Assembly: GCA_948857205.1 (NCBI GenBank)
Contig: CAQPRV010000106.1
Span: 1-18,689, forward strand
Length of the DNA stretch: 18,689 nucleotides
Origin: an uncultured Clostridia bacterium
GTDB lineage: Bacteria > Bacillota > Clostridia > TANB77 > CAG-508
Direction: 5' to 3'
Positions 6,489-13,144 of the stretch are shown here, one piece after another. Positions within the stretch are counted from its first letter, which is position 1, and the number at the start of each line of letters is the position of its first letter. The notes beneath the pieces were generated by a model that saw nothing but the letters and a program-made list of their open reading frames with translations, ran no database searches and had not been told where the DNA came from. The translations under genes were made by a program, and so were the position numbers.

Positions 6489-7673
6489 ATGGAGAATGAT
6501 AGATTATATAAGAAATATATTTATATTTCAAAAGAGCCAAGAGCAATTATAGAAGAATATTGCAAAGAACATAGAATTAACTTAGTAATGAGATTCATAA
6601 ATGAATATAACTTAAAAAAGTTCTTAGAAACGGAACTTAGAAATTTGAATGGAGTTGATTATTTAATTATAGATTTACAAGCAATAACAACTTCTACATC
6701 AGAAGATGAAATTACAAGCTCAATAGAATTGATAAGAAGAATGTATAATGTTAGAATTATCATTTTAGCTGAAGGCTATAAAGAAGGAAATGTTTTATTA
6801 GGAAGATTATTCAATTTAGGGATTTATAATATTATTACAGCTAAAAATGATGTAATATTTGCAGATGAAATTGAAAAAGCTTTTTCGATTGAAGGAATGA
6901 CTTTTGGTAATGCAATGAAATATAAAATTAATGACAATATGTTAGTAATAAATAAAACAACAAAAGTAGTTAAAGAAAATATAAAAAGAGTAAAACAAAC
7001 TATTACAATTGGAATAGCAGGAACAGAACGTCATATTGGAGCTACAACAGTTGCAATAAATATAGTCAAATATTTATCAGAATTAACTAATGTTACAGCT
7101 TGTTATATAGAAAATAATCAGCATAATTCTATATATAGCTTAGTTGAAGATGAATCAATTCCTACCATTTATAATGAGGTATTAAGAAAGATTACATATA
7201 AAGGAATAGACTTATATCAAAGACCAGAAAATTTGGCAGATATATTAAAATTTGAATATGAATTTTATGTGTTTGATTTTGGCAATTTTGATGAAATGAG
7301 TAAAGAGGAAATATCTTCATTTTTAACGAGAGATTTAAAAATAATTGTTTCAGGAAATAAGGCGTGGGAAATAAACAAACTAATTGAAACATTTATGATT
7401 ATAGGCGAAGATATTAATTCGTATTTAATGTTTAATTTTGTTAGAAATGAAGATAAAGAAAACTTTAAAGAAAGCTTAGGAAAGTTTTGGAAAGAAAGAG
7501 CTTCATTTAGTGAATTTGTTCCAGAACCATTTATTATAGGTAATAAAAGTTTTTATGAAAAAGTATTAAAAGATTATTTATTAAATACCACTATTGAAGA
7601 AATAAAAGATAAAAAAGGCTTGTTAAATATATTTAAAAAGAAAAGAGATAAAGAAGATGTTAAGAAAAAATAA
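6489..7673 (+). CDS. CpaE/TadZ-like protein with receiver-like domain and degenerate P-loop
   Basis: The 394-residue protein has an N-terminal receiver-like alpha/beta domain (about 1-140; hydrophobic strand DYLIIDL and later VRIIILAE), then a ParA/MinD-superfamily domain (about 170-330). The P-loop region reads GTERHIGATT (G178-T187): the lysine expected just before the final Thr is alanine 185. A second strand motif FYVFDFGNFDE replaces the Walker B region. CpaE/TadZ proteins place pilus or secretion machines at a cell site and often have altered P-loops, so a localisation or scaffold role for this transfer apparatus is plausible. AAAGGAG precedes ATG 6489. The Lys/Asp-rich C-terminus overlaps the next gene by 17 nt. 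The superfamily call is fairly sure; the role is inference. Confidence 0.75.
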   Translation: MENDRLYKKYIYISKEPRAIIEEYCKEHRINLVMRFINEYNLKKFLETELRNLNGVDYLIIDLQAITTSTSEDEITSSIELIRRMYNVRIIILAEGYKEGNVLLGRLFNLGIYNIITAKNDVIFADEIEKAFSIEGMTFGNAMKYKINDNMLVINKTTKVVKENIKRVKQTITIGIAGTERHIGATTVAINIVKYLSELTNVTACYIENNQHNSIYSLVEDESIPTIYNEVLRKITYKGIDLYQRPENLADILKFEYEFYVFDFGNFDEMSKEEISSFLTRDLKIIVSGNKAWEINKLIETFMIIGEDINSYLMFNFVRNEDKENFKESLGKFWKERASFSEFVPEPFIIGNKSFYEKVLKDYLLNTTIEEIKDKKGLLNIFKKKRDKEDVKKK

Positions 7674-7968
7674 ACCAAAATCCATATATGATAAAGCAGT
7701 AGAAAAGAAAAATGAAAATATAGAAAAAGAGAGATTATATAAGAATCTCAATTTAGATAAAGATAAAAATACTATTGTTTTTGAAAAGAAAACAAGTACA
7801 GGAATAAAAGTATTAAATTTTATTGCAGATTCAGTAGGAAAGATTATTGAATTATTAATACTTTTAATAGTTTTAGCATTATTAACAATTGGAGCAACTG
7901 TTTTAATTAATCCAGAACTAAGGAATAATCTATTGGAAATACTAAACAATATTAATTTCTTGACATAA
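7657..7968 (+). CDS. Small membrane protein ending the conjugation operon
   Basis: A 103-residue protein: a highly charged N-terminal half (about 1-50, Lys/Glu/Asn-rich), one long membrane helix (about 62-85), and a short helical tail. It overlaps the CpaE-like gene by 17 nt, so translation is probably coupled; the ribosome site (AAAGAAG) is weak. A charged cytoplasmic arm plus one helix would suit a membrane anchor for the CpaE-like protein, but that is speculation. Its TAA (7966-7968) lies inside an 18-bp palindrome. It is the last gene of the packed operon. Confidence 0.65.
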   Translation: MLRKNKPKSIYDKAVEKKNENIEKERLYKNLNLDKDKNTIVFEKKTSTGIKVLNFIADSVGKIIELLILLIVLALLTIGATVLINPELRNNLLEILNNINFLT

Positions 7969-7984
7969 CTTTTTGCAAAAAGTT
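7967..7984. repeat. 18-bp perfect palindrome at the end of the transfer operon
   Basis: AACTTTTTGCAAAAAGTT is a perfect palindrome overlapping the last stop codon of the conjugation operon. It could be a weak, AT-rich terminator hairpin without a U-tract, or a dimeric repressor operator for what follows. Its TTGCAAAA recurs 11 bp downstream (see next entry). Confidence 0.6.
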
Positions 7985-7991
7985 TGCAAAA
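7973..7991 (+). promoter_or_regulatory. Two TTGCAAAA direct repeats one helical turn apart
   Basis: TTGCAAAA occurs at 7973-7980 and again at 7984-7991, with an 11-bp period that puts both on one face of the helix. A TATACT box follows at 8000-8005, but no well-spaced -35 box was found. The arrangement suits a transcription-factor site before the leader of the next gene; this is inference. Confidence 0.4.
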
Positions 7992-8050
7992 TCCTGCAGT
8001 ATACTTTAATGATTCAGGGTGTTAAAATATAGATACAAACTAAGAAATAG

Positions 8051-8197
8051 ATATACTTTTTAGATAAGTATGTAGAGTAGAGCTATATTTTAAAAATGAA
8101 ATATTATTCTTGCTCCTTTCAATAATATTTGGTAATCCCCTTTTATATTTCTTGATCTGCATACTTATCTAAGGAGTATATAAAAATAAGGAGGGGA
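8051..8197 (+). ncRNA. Structured leader RNA candidate before the 8200 gene
   Basis: The 5' arm 8051-8072 pairs with 8160-8181 over 22 base pairs without a gap, using only two G-U pairs (8058-8174 and 8059-8173). Inside the 87-nt loop, 8099-8108 (AAATATTATT) pairs perfectly with 8121-8130, displaying an apical loop CTTGCTCCTTTC that contains an anti-Shine-Dalgarno-like CUCCUUU. Farther on, TCCCCTTTT (8136-8144) can pair over nine bases with AGGAGGGGA (8189-8197), the ribosome site of the gene starting at 8200. The last pairing would be a pseudoknot with the long stem, so it could act as an on/off switch. No known riboswitch class is recognised. 7969-8199 contains no credible ORF. Confidence 0.5.
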
Positions 8198-8199
8198 AT

Positions 8200-8619
8200 A
8201 TGAAGAGAAAGATTATATTGATAAGTATTATATTACTAGCAATAATTGGAATTATCGTAGGAATTATAATATGTATTAACCAGAATAAAACTGATTATGA
8301 TAGAATTTATCTTAATTCATTAGAATTTGATGGAAGACTTGCAGAATATACATTTAATCCAAAATTAGATGATAAGGGAACATATAAAATCAAATTTAAA
8401 GTAAAGGATAACTTAAAAGATAATGTTCACATAAGTTTATATAAACTTGAAAATGGAAAAGAATTAAATATAAAACTTGATGATAAATTGGAATCCGAAG
8501 AAATTGAAAAATTAAATGAATTGAATTTAAAGCTAGTGATATATAAAGAAAAATCTTATAATATGCTAGATAAAGACTATATTGATATAGGCTATTTATC
8601 TATAAATAATGCTAACTAA
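8200..8619 (+). CDS. Membrane-anchored extracytoplasmic small protein, unknown function
   Basis: A 139-residue protein with a basic start (MKRK), one very hydrophobic N-terminal helix (about 5-28) acting as signal-anchor, and an extracytoplasmic domain rich in Lys, Asp, Asn and Leu that looks mainly beta-stranded in its first half (FDGRLAEYTFNPKL, YKIKFKVKD). The only cysteine is inside the membrane helix, so a lipobox is unlikely. The AAGGAGGGG ribosome site is unusually strong, and a pyrimidine stretch in the structured leader can cover it, so expression may be controlled at translation. A bidirectional-looking terminator follows, making this a stand-alone unit. I do not recognise the family. 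Confidence 0.65.
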   Translation: MKRKIILISIILLAIIGIIVGIIICINQNKTDYDRIYLNSLEFDGRLAEYTFNPKLDDKGTYKIKFKVKDNLKDNVHISLYKLENGKELNIKLDDKLESEEIEKLNELNLKLVIYKEKSYNMLDKDYIDIGYLSINNAN

Positions 8620-8637
8620 AGATAAAATATATATAAG

Positions 8638-8671
8638 ATACAAAAGATAAAATTAATAAAATACAAAAGAT
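8638..8671 (+). repeat. Direct repeat ATACAAAAGAT (two copies)
   Basis: The 11-mer occurs at 8638-8648 and 8661-8671 in the gap after the 8200 gene, the second copy overlapping the 5' arm of the terminator. Purpose unknown; duplication by slippage in AT-rich DNA is possible. Confidence 0.4.
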
Positions 8672-8717
8672 GAAAAAGTCAGGAATTTAGGTTCTTGGCT
8701 TTAATTTTTGTATTTTA
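8657..8717 (+). terminator. Intrinsic terminator, probably bidirectional
   Basis: The inner stem AAAGTCA (8675-8681) pairs with TGGCTTT (8696-8702), including one G-U pair, and is followed by a T-run (8705-8709). Outside it TAAAATACAAAA (8657-8668) pairs perfectly with TTTTGTATTTTA (8706-8717), which extends the structure and gives A/T-runs on both sides. It separates the 8200 gene from the small Cys protein gene. Confidence 0.65.
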
Positions 8718-8739
8718 TATATACTTTTCATTATAGGAG

Positions 8740-8774
8740 TGATATAATTACTAATAGTAAGAGAAATAGTAATT
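8740..8774 (+). promoter_or_regulatory. Extended -10 promoter overlapped by an inverted repeat
   Basis: TGATATAAT (8740-8748) is an extended -10 element (TGN before TATAAT); no good -35 is seen. AATTACTA (8746-8753) and TAGTAATT (8767-8774) form a perfect 8-bp inverted repeat that starts in the -10 box and spans the expected transcription start. That is a common place for a repressor operator or a 5' hairpin. It drives the Cys4 protein gene at 8794. Confidence 0.55.
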
Positions 8775-8793
8775 TTGAGAAAGGAATTTATAT

Positions 8794-8994
8794 ATGTGTA
8801 AATGTTGTGAAGAAATAGAAAATTGGAAAGAAATTAATCAAAATAATGAAAATATAACAAGCAAAATATTCGCCGAATTGTCTATTCGTAGTTGGAGAAA
8901 AGGAGAGAAAAAAGTTAGAGGAAATGAATTTAGTAATGTAACTACTAACCAATACGAATTAAGGTATTGTCCTTTATGTGGAAAAAAACAATAA
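8794..8994 (+). CDS. Small Cys4 (zinc-ribbon-like) protein
   Basis: A 66-residue soluble protein with cysteine clusters at both ends: CKCC at residues 2-5 and CPLCG near residues 59-63. Such paired CxC/CxxC knuckles usually hold one zinc ion and make a compact ribbon. The middle is polar with basic patches (RSWRKGEKK), compatible with nucleic-acid binding. Similar short proteins occur in phage and mobile-element DNA, but no specific family is recognised. The start has AAAGGA eight nt upstream and its own promoter with an overlapping operator-like repeat. Confidence 0.65.
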   Translation: MCKCCEEIENWKEINQNNENITSKIFAELSIRSWRKGEKKVRGNEFSNVTTNQYELRYCPLCGKKQ

Positions 8995-9063
8995 GAATAG
9001 TAAATGCTTTTTATAATTTAATTAGAACTAAAATAAAATTAGTAATTTATCGAGGAGATAGAA

Positions 9064-9717
9064 ATGAGAATTTTTAGTGCATTAATTTTAGGATTGATAA
9101 GAAACATATTTCCATTAATATTAGCATTATTTGCTGTAATAAGGGTATCGAAAATACAATCAATCAGTAGAAAAAATAAAATTATATTAAGTATTATTAT
9201 CTTATTTTGTATATTTATAATAAGTAATTTGATTTGGCGTTATCAAGGGGATTTTGAAACAATTCTTATGCTATATGCGATTTTTATATTATTGGTATAC
9301 ATAGGACCAGTGGTTCTGTTAGTATTTGCTATAAAATGGATAATAAAAACAACTTCTATAAGTAAAAAATTTAAAATAATACTGCTTGTTATTATTTCAA
9401 TTTGTGTTTGTATTATTCTAAGTAATTATAGAAATGAAACGATTGATGAAAAATATATAAAACTAAATGAAATTGTTAATAATGAAAGTCTTATTGGATT
9501 ATCAGAAGATGAAGTGGTTGAATTATTAGGAAAACCAGGTTACATAGATACTGATCCTAGACAAGGATTTACTTTTTATGAATATGGTGCAGGAACAATA
9601 TATGAAGAATGGTTTTGGGGAAAATGTTATAAAACAAAATATTATCGATTAACTATTTTATTTGATAAAAATGGTATTGCAAAAATTGCTTCTATAAAAG
9701 ACATTACAGATTTATAG
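9064..9717 (+). CDS. Four-helix membrane protein with a BamE/SmpA-like C-terminal domain
   Basis: The 217-residue protein has four likely membrane helices (about 5-27, 38-58, 66-92, 103-120) followed by a ~85-residue domain that begins LIGLSEDEVVELLGKPGY and continues through a Trp/Tyr-rich strand (EEWFWGKCYKTKYYRLTILF) to FDKNGIAKIASI. That pattern, a helix with an LLGxP turn followed by strands and a DxxG turn, matches the BamE/SmpA/OmlA fold, also seen in Firmicute exported proteins. By topology the domain is probably on the outside. GAGGAGA precedes ATG 9064. A TATAAT at 9012-9017 without a clear -35 may be its promoter. The molecular role is unknown. Confidence 0.65.
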   Translation: MRIFSALILGLIRNIFPLILALFAVIRVSKIQSISRKNKIILSIIILFCIFIISNLIWRYQGDFETILMLYAIFILLVYIGPVVLLVFAIKWIIKTTSISKKFKIILLVIISICVCIILSNYRNETIDEKYIKLNEIVNNESLIGLSEDEVVELLGKPGYIDTDPRQGFTFYEYGAGTIYEEWFWGKCYKTKYYRLTILFDKNGIAKIASIKDITDL

Positions 9718-9746
9718 AAGATTGTACTGATTAAAAGAGATCAGAG

Positions 9747-9757
9747 AAAAATTACAA
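9747..9757 (+). repeat. AAAAATTACAA motif, copy 1
   Basis: Exact 11-mer in the gap between the BamE-like and flavodoxin genes. Exact copies occur at 10254-10264 and 10892-10902 and close variants at 3514-3524 and 13145-13155, always just after a gene end. Confidence 0.45.
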
Positions 9758-9780
9758 ATTGTCGAGTAGGAGAAAATGAT

Positions 9781-10251
9781 TTGAAAACCTTAATAATTTA
9801 TGCTAGTAAAACAGGAACAACAGAAAAATGTGCTAAAGAAATAAATAGGCAGTTAAAAGATTCTAAAATAGTAAATATATTAAATCAAAATGAAGATATA
9901 AATGAATATGATTTAATTATTATTGGTACGCCAATTAGAATGGGAATGATAGACAAAAAAATAAGAAAGTTTTTGATTAGTAATATTGAAAATTTAAAAT
10001 CAAAAAAGGTAGCATATTTTATTTGTTGTGGTTTTAATGAAAATTGGAAAAGTTATTATGAACAAAATATTCCAAAAGATTTATTAGATACTGCTATTAT
10101 TTATGATACTTTTGGAGGAGAAATGGATATACAAAAACAAAAAGGATTCGATAAATTTATTACAAAGATGGTAAGCAAAAACATAGAAAAAGATAAAGAA
10201 ATAAAAATCTTAAATGAAAATATTGATAAATTTATAAAAGCATTAAGTTAG
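9781..10251 (+). CDS. Flavodoxin-domain protein
   Basis: A 156-residue flavodoxin-like protein. The N-terminal strand and phosphate-binding loop IYASKTGTTEK (S9-T14) is the classic FMN-binding signature, followed by YDLIIIGTPIRMGMI (residues ~45-60), matching flavodoxin-domain proteins of the protoporphyrinogen-oxidase-like (HemG) subgroup. It should bind FMN in the cytoplasm and carry electrons; its partner is not evident here. The start is TTG 9781: AGGAG lies eight nt upstream, and the only nearby ATG (9776) is out of frame and stops after two codons. The stop is 2 nt before a copy of the AAAAATTACAA motif. Confidence 0.82.
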   Translation: MKTLIIYASKTGTTEKCAKEINRQLKDSKIVNILNQNEDINEYDLIIIGTPIRMGMIDKKIRKFLISNIENLKSKKVAYFICCGFNENWKSYYEQNIPKDLLDTAIIYDTFGGEMDIQKQKGFDKFITKMVSKNIEKDKEIKILNENIDKFIKALS

Positions 10252-10253
10252 TG

Positions 10254-10264
10254 AAAAATTACAA
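10254..10264 (+). repeat. AAAAATTACAA motif, copy 2
   Basis: Exact copy starting 3 nt after the flavodoxin stop codon and before the ribosome site of the DUF3267-like gene. Confidence 0.45.
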
Positions 10265-10286
10265 TAAGTAGAGAGGGGTGATTTTT

Positions 10287-10886
10287 ATGCCTAAAATACA
10301 TTGGATAGGAATTATAGAAGAAAATAAAATAAGAGAGTATCAAAGAGGCAGTTTAGATTCTAAAGCAATAAAAATTAAAATGCCTAAAAATATGAATGAA
10401 CTTATGATTAAAGGGTTACCATTTTTGATTCCTGCATTTATTATTATGTTTGTATCTATGAATATAAAAACTGTTATAAATCAACAAAATATAGTTAATA
10501 GACCATTTATATTAGTTGGTGCGATTATAGGCTTTATTCTTTTATTAGTACACGAATACTTACATTCAATAGTATATCCAAAAGAAGCTAACTCTTATAT
10601 TGGAATTGCAAAACCTATTACATTTGTATCTTTAACATCATATCCATTATCAAAGAGAAGATTTATTGTTATGAGTTTGTTACCATATATATTAGGAATA
10701 ATTCCTCTTATATTATTTTGGTTATGCCCTGCAAGTTTAACAGAATTAAATGGTATATTTTTTGGAATGGCTTGTATGGGAATGGCTAGTCCTTATCCAG
10801 ATTCATATACAGTCTACCAAATAATAAAACAAGTTCCTGAAAATAAGAAAATACAAAATTACGAAGATGATATTTACTATATTTAG
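10287..10886 (+). CDS. DUF3267-type membrane protein, putative zincin metallopeptidase
   Basis: From ATG 10287 this is a 199-residue protein with membrane helices near residues 43-58, 74-95 and 126-150. HEYLH (residues 89-93) is an HExxH zinc-binding motif at the end of the second helix, and a later PYPDSYTVYQ stretch may supply the third ligand (D). This is the layout of the DUF3267 family of putative membrane metalloproteases; a substrate is not known. An in-frame GTG at 10278 would add three residues, but it sits inside the GAGAGGGG ribosome site, which is ideally spaced for ATG 10287. It is followed by a long hairpin that may end the transcript before the ECF promoter. Confidence 0.78.
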   Translation: MPKIHWIGIIEENKIREYQRGSLDSKAIKIKMPKNMNELMIKGLPFLIPAFIIMFVSMNIKTVINQQNIVNRPFILVGAIIGFILLLVHEYLHSIVYPKEANSYIGIAKPITFVSLTSYPLSKRRFIVMSLLPYILGIIPLILFWLCPASLTELNGIFFGMACMGMASPYPDSYTVYQIIKQVPENKKIQNYEDDIYYI

Positions 10887-10919
10887 TAACAAAAAATTAC
10901 AATTTGTGATTTTGTTACT
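10885..10919 (+). terminator. Long hairpin after the DUF3267-like gene (contains motif copy 3)
   Basis: AGTAACAAAA (10885-10894) pairs perfectly with TTTTGTTACT (10910-10919); inside, after a two-A bulge, TTACAA pairs with TTGTGA (one G-U). The whole makes a near-continuous 16-bp hairpin that overlaps the stop codon and includes AAAAATTACAA at 10892-10902. No strong U-run follows, so it may be a weak terminator or a 3'-end stabiliser. Confidence 0.5.
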
Positions 10920-10944
10920 TATATTTAATAAAATTATAAAAAAT

Positions 10945-10971
10945 TGAAACTTTTTTGAAAGTTACTTGTCT
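10945..10971 (+). promoter_or_regulatory. ECF-type promoter upstream of the sigma-factor fusion gene
   Basis: TGAAAC (10945-10950), a T-rich spacer of about 16-17 bp, then TGTCT (10967-10971) matches the GAAAC...CGTC-like architecture of Firmicute ECF sigma promoters; the start codon lies 23 nt downstream. ECF sigma genes often transcribe themselves, so autoregulation is likely. Confidence 0.55.
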
Positions 10972-10994
10972 GTTATAGTGAAAGCAGGTAAAAA

Positions 10995-12491
10995 ATGGAG
11001 AAAGATGTAGATAAAAAATTATATAATGATTATTTAGATGGACAAAAAGAAGCTTTTGAGTTCTTATATAACAAATATAAAAAAAGAATTGAATATTTTA
11101 TTTTTAATATTGTAAAAGATTATCAAAAAGCAGAAGATCTTACACAAGAAACTTTTATATATGTTATGCAAAACAAAATGAAAGAAAATGTTTCTTTTAA
11201 ATATTATATTTATATGGTAGCAAAAAGTAGAGCAATAAATCATATAAAAATAGAAAAGAGAAGAACGGAAATAACAGAAGAATATTTATATAATTTTACT
11301 GAAAATATTGAAAAAGATGTATTAGAAGTTATAACTAAAGAAGAAACAAAAAAAGAAGTTATTGAAGCAATAGAATTGTTAGATGAGAAATACAAAAATG
11401 CAATATATTTAGTAAAAATTGAAGAATTATCTTATGAAGAAACTTCCAAAATACTAGGTCAAACTCTCCAAAACACAAAAAACTTAATTCATAGAGGTAA
11501 AAAAGAATTAAGAAGAATCCTGCTAAAGAAAGGATTTGATGATATGAATAAAATACTAAAAGTAGTTATTGTCATTCTTTGTATAACAGTAAGTTTAACA
11601 GGAATAACATTTGCAGGAGTTACAATTTATAATACATTTATAAAAAAACAAGATAAAATAGAAACAAGAGGATTATTTGATGATGGTAGAGGATATACAG
11701 ATTATGAAACAGACTTAATGGCTAATGATATGACTTGGCAAGATGATGTAAGATTATATTATAGAACAATAACAAATTCTAATGATTACGAAAAATACAA
11801 ATCAAGAATATCAACATTTCCAGAGATTTCTGAAATTAATTTTAATGAAAATTTCATTGTAATTATTGCGAATGAAAATTATAGAGATTTTGATGAAATT
11901 GATATGGAAATTTCAAATGTTTATGCTGATGAAACTACAACTAATATCATAATGAAACAAAAAGAAAGTCCAAATATGAACGATACAACAAATGTATGGT
12001 ATGCTATTGTTGATAATTCACAATTAAAAGATAATGTAAAGATAACAATAGAACACAAAGAGTTTAGGAATGAGAATGTTATAGAAATCTCAAAATTACC
12101 TTTGGATTATTCTGTTAATACAGCAATAGAAGATGGTTGCTTTACATTGAAAAATAATAAAGTAGTATCTTCTAATGAAAATCAACTAGATGAGTTCATA
12201 GAAAAAACACAAAAAGGAGAAAATAGTTTTATAAGGGTATATAGTAACTATGAAGGAGAAATTACTATAATAGATGTAAATTTTGAAAATGGAATATATT
12301 ATACTGATACAATAGTTCTAGGTACTGAAAGAAAATATCATAATACATATAAAAATTTAAAAAGAGAAGAAATTAGAAATGGTAATTATAAAGATATTGA
12401 ATATGTATTTTATGAGGGTAGAAATCCTAATGGAGGATCTCCTTTGGTAATTATTCAAAATTGGTTAGAAGATTATAGAAAAAAATCATAA
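10995..12491 (+). CDS. ECF sigma factor fused to a transmembrane extracytoplasmic domain
   Basis: The 498-residue protein has two parts. Residues ~1-175 are an ECF sigma-70 factor: region 2 with FEFLYNKYKKRIEYF and KAEDLTQETFIYVM, and region 4 with LSYEETSKILGQTLQNTKNL, a helix-turn-helix followed by RGKKELRRIL. Residues ~187-212 form one membrane helix, and residues ~213-498 are an extracytoplasmic domain with repeated beta-like segments, no cysteines and no known enzyme motif. The outer part resembles sensor/anti-sigma-type proteins normally encoded by the next gene after the sigma factor. An AAAGGA (11529-11534) nine nt before in-frame ATG 11544 (Met184) may allow the membrane part to be made separately. 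The promoter upstream looks ECF-type. The start has only a weak AGCAGG site. Confidence 0.82.
   Translation: MEKDVDKKLYNDYLDGQKEAFEFLYNKYKKRIEYFIFNIVKDYQKAEDLTQETFIYVMQNKMKENVSFKYYIYMVAKSRAINHIKIEKRRTEITEEYLYNFTENIEKDVLEVITKEETKKEVIEAIELLDEKYKNAIYLVKIEELSYEETSKILGQTLQNTKNLIHRGKKELRRILLKKGFDDMNKILKVVIVILCITVSLTGITFAGVTIYNTFIKKQDKIETRGLFDDGRGYTDYETDLMANDMTWQDDVRLYYRTITNSNDYEKYKSRISTFPEISEINFNENFIVIIANENYRDFDEIDMEISNVYADETTTNIIMKQKESPNMNDTTNVWYAIVDNSQLKDNVKITIEHKEFRNENVIEISKLPLDYSVNTAIEDGCFTLKNNKVVSSNENQLDEFIEKTQKGENSFIRVYSNYEGEITIIDVNFENGIYYTDTIVLGTERKYHNTYKNLKREEIRNGNYKDIEYVFYEGRNPNGGSPLVIIQNWLEDYRKKS
11529..11546 (+). promoter_or_regulatory. Possible internal ribosome site and start inside the sigma fusion gene
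   Basis: AAAGGA (11529-11534), a 9-nt spacer and ATG (11544-11546) sit exactly at the junction of the sigma domain and the membrane domain, in frame. The protein from here would start MNKILKVVIVILC, a good signal-anchor. It could be a relic of two genes or a working internal start. Confidence 0.45.
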
Positions 12492-12518
12492 ATTATGTTT
12501 TGTAAGGGAGATAAAACA

Positions 12519-13142
12519 GTGAATAAAGAAAAAGGGTTAAAAATAATTGTTGTTTTAGCAATAATAATCGATTTAATAACTTTTGGAAGTTTAATATATA
12601 GCAATAATAGATTAAAGCAAGAAATAGCATATTTGAAATATGATTATAAAGAATTACAAGATGGTGTATTACAGCAAAAAGAAAATATATCTAATATTAA
12701 ATCGAATGTTGATGAAATAGTTGAATTTGTTAATAAAGAAAAAGAACAGAAAAAAATTGAAAGTGATCCATACTATAAAGCTGTTAATGATTTAGATAGT
12801 ACAATATTTTTAACAGATTTTGAAAATTATATACCAAATAATAATGATGTAAAAATAACAGAGAAAAAAGCAAAAGAAATTGCTCAAAAAGGATTTGAAG
12901 AATCCAAAAGTAGAATTGCTAGAGAAGGAACCGACGATATTGATTCAGAAACAATAAAAATAGAAGAAATTGTTGCAAATAATTATTTTACTAGATATTA
13001 TTATCAAGGAAATGAATTTTATGATAATATAAAAAGAAAATGTTATGCTATTCAAAGAGAAAATGATATGGGATGTGGAGTTACGATTTATGTTGATGTA
13101 ACAACAGGATTGATAATTGCAGGTAGAGCATTTGGAGATTAA
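12519..13142 (+). CDS. Membrane-anchored protein with coiled coil and PepSY-like domain
   Basis: From GTG 12519 the product has 207 residues: one membrane helix (about 6-27), a coiled coil (about 29-75, rich in Lys/Glu/Gln), a linker, and a C-terminal domain (about 110-205) starting KITEKKAKEIAQKGFEES and ending VTIYVDVTTGLIIAGRAFGD. That start-helix/end-strand pattern is PepSY-like, a domain found in exported inhibitors and regulators of proteases. AAGGGAG lies eight nt before the GTG, whereas the in-frame ATG at 12495 has no ribosome site. It lies 27 nt after the sigma-fusion gene, so the two are probably co-transcribed and may work together in envelope stress sensing (inference). Confidence 0.72.
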   Translation: MNKEKGLKIIVVLAIIIDLITFGSLIYSNNRLKQEIAYLKYDYKELQDGVLQQKENISNIKSNVDEIVEFVNKEKEQKKIESDPYYKAVNDLDSTIFLTDFENYIPNNNDVKITEKKAKEIAQKGFEESKSRIAREGTDDIDSETIKIEEIVANNYFTRYYYQGNEFYDNIKRKCYAIQRENDMGCGVTIYVDVTTGLIIAGRAFGD

Positions 13143-13144
13143 TA

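Noticed and set aside
8051..8181. A MITE or small transposable element with 22-bp terminal repeats
   Set aside because: The two mismatches between arms are both compatible with G-U pairing in RNA, no target duplication is seen, and the 3' arm leads straight into the next gene's ribosome site, so an RNA structure is more likely.
10278..10286. GTG 10278 as start of the DUF3267-like protein
   Set aside because: It overlaps the Shine-Dalgarno that is ideally spaced for ATG 10287.
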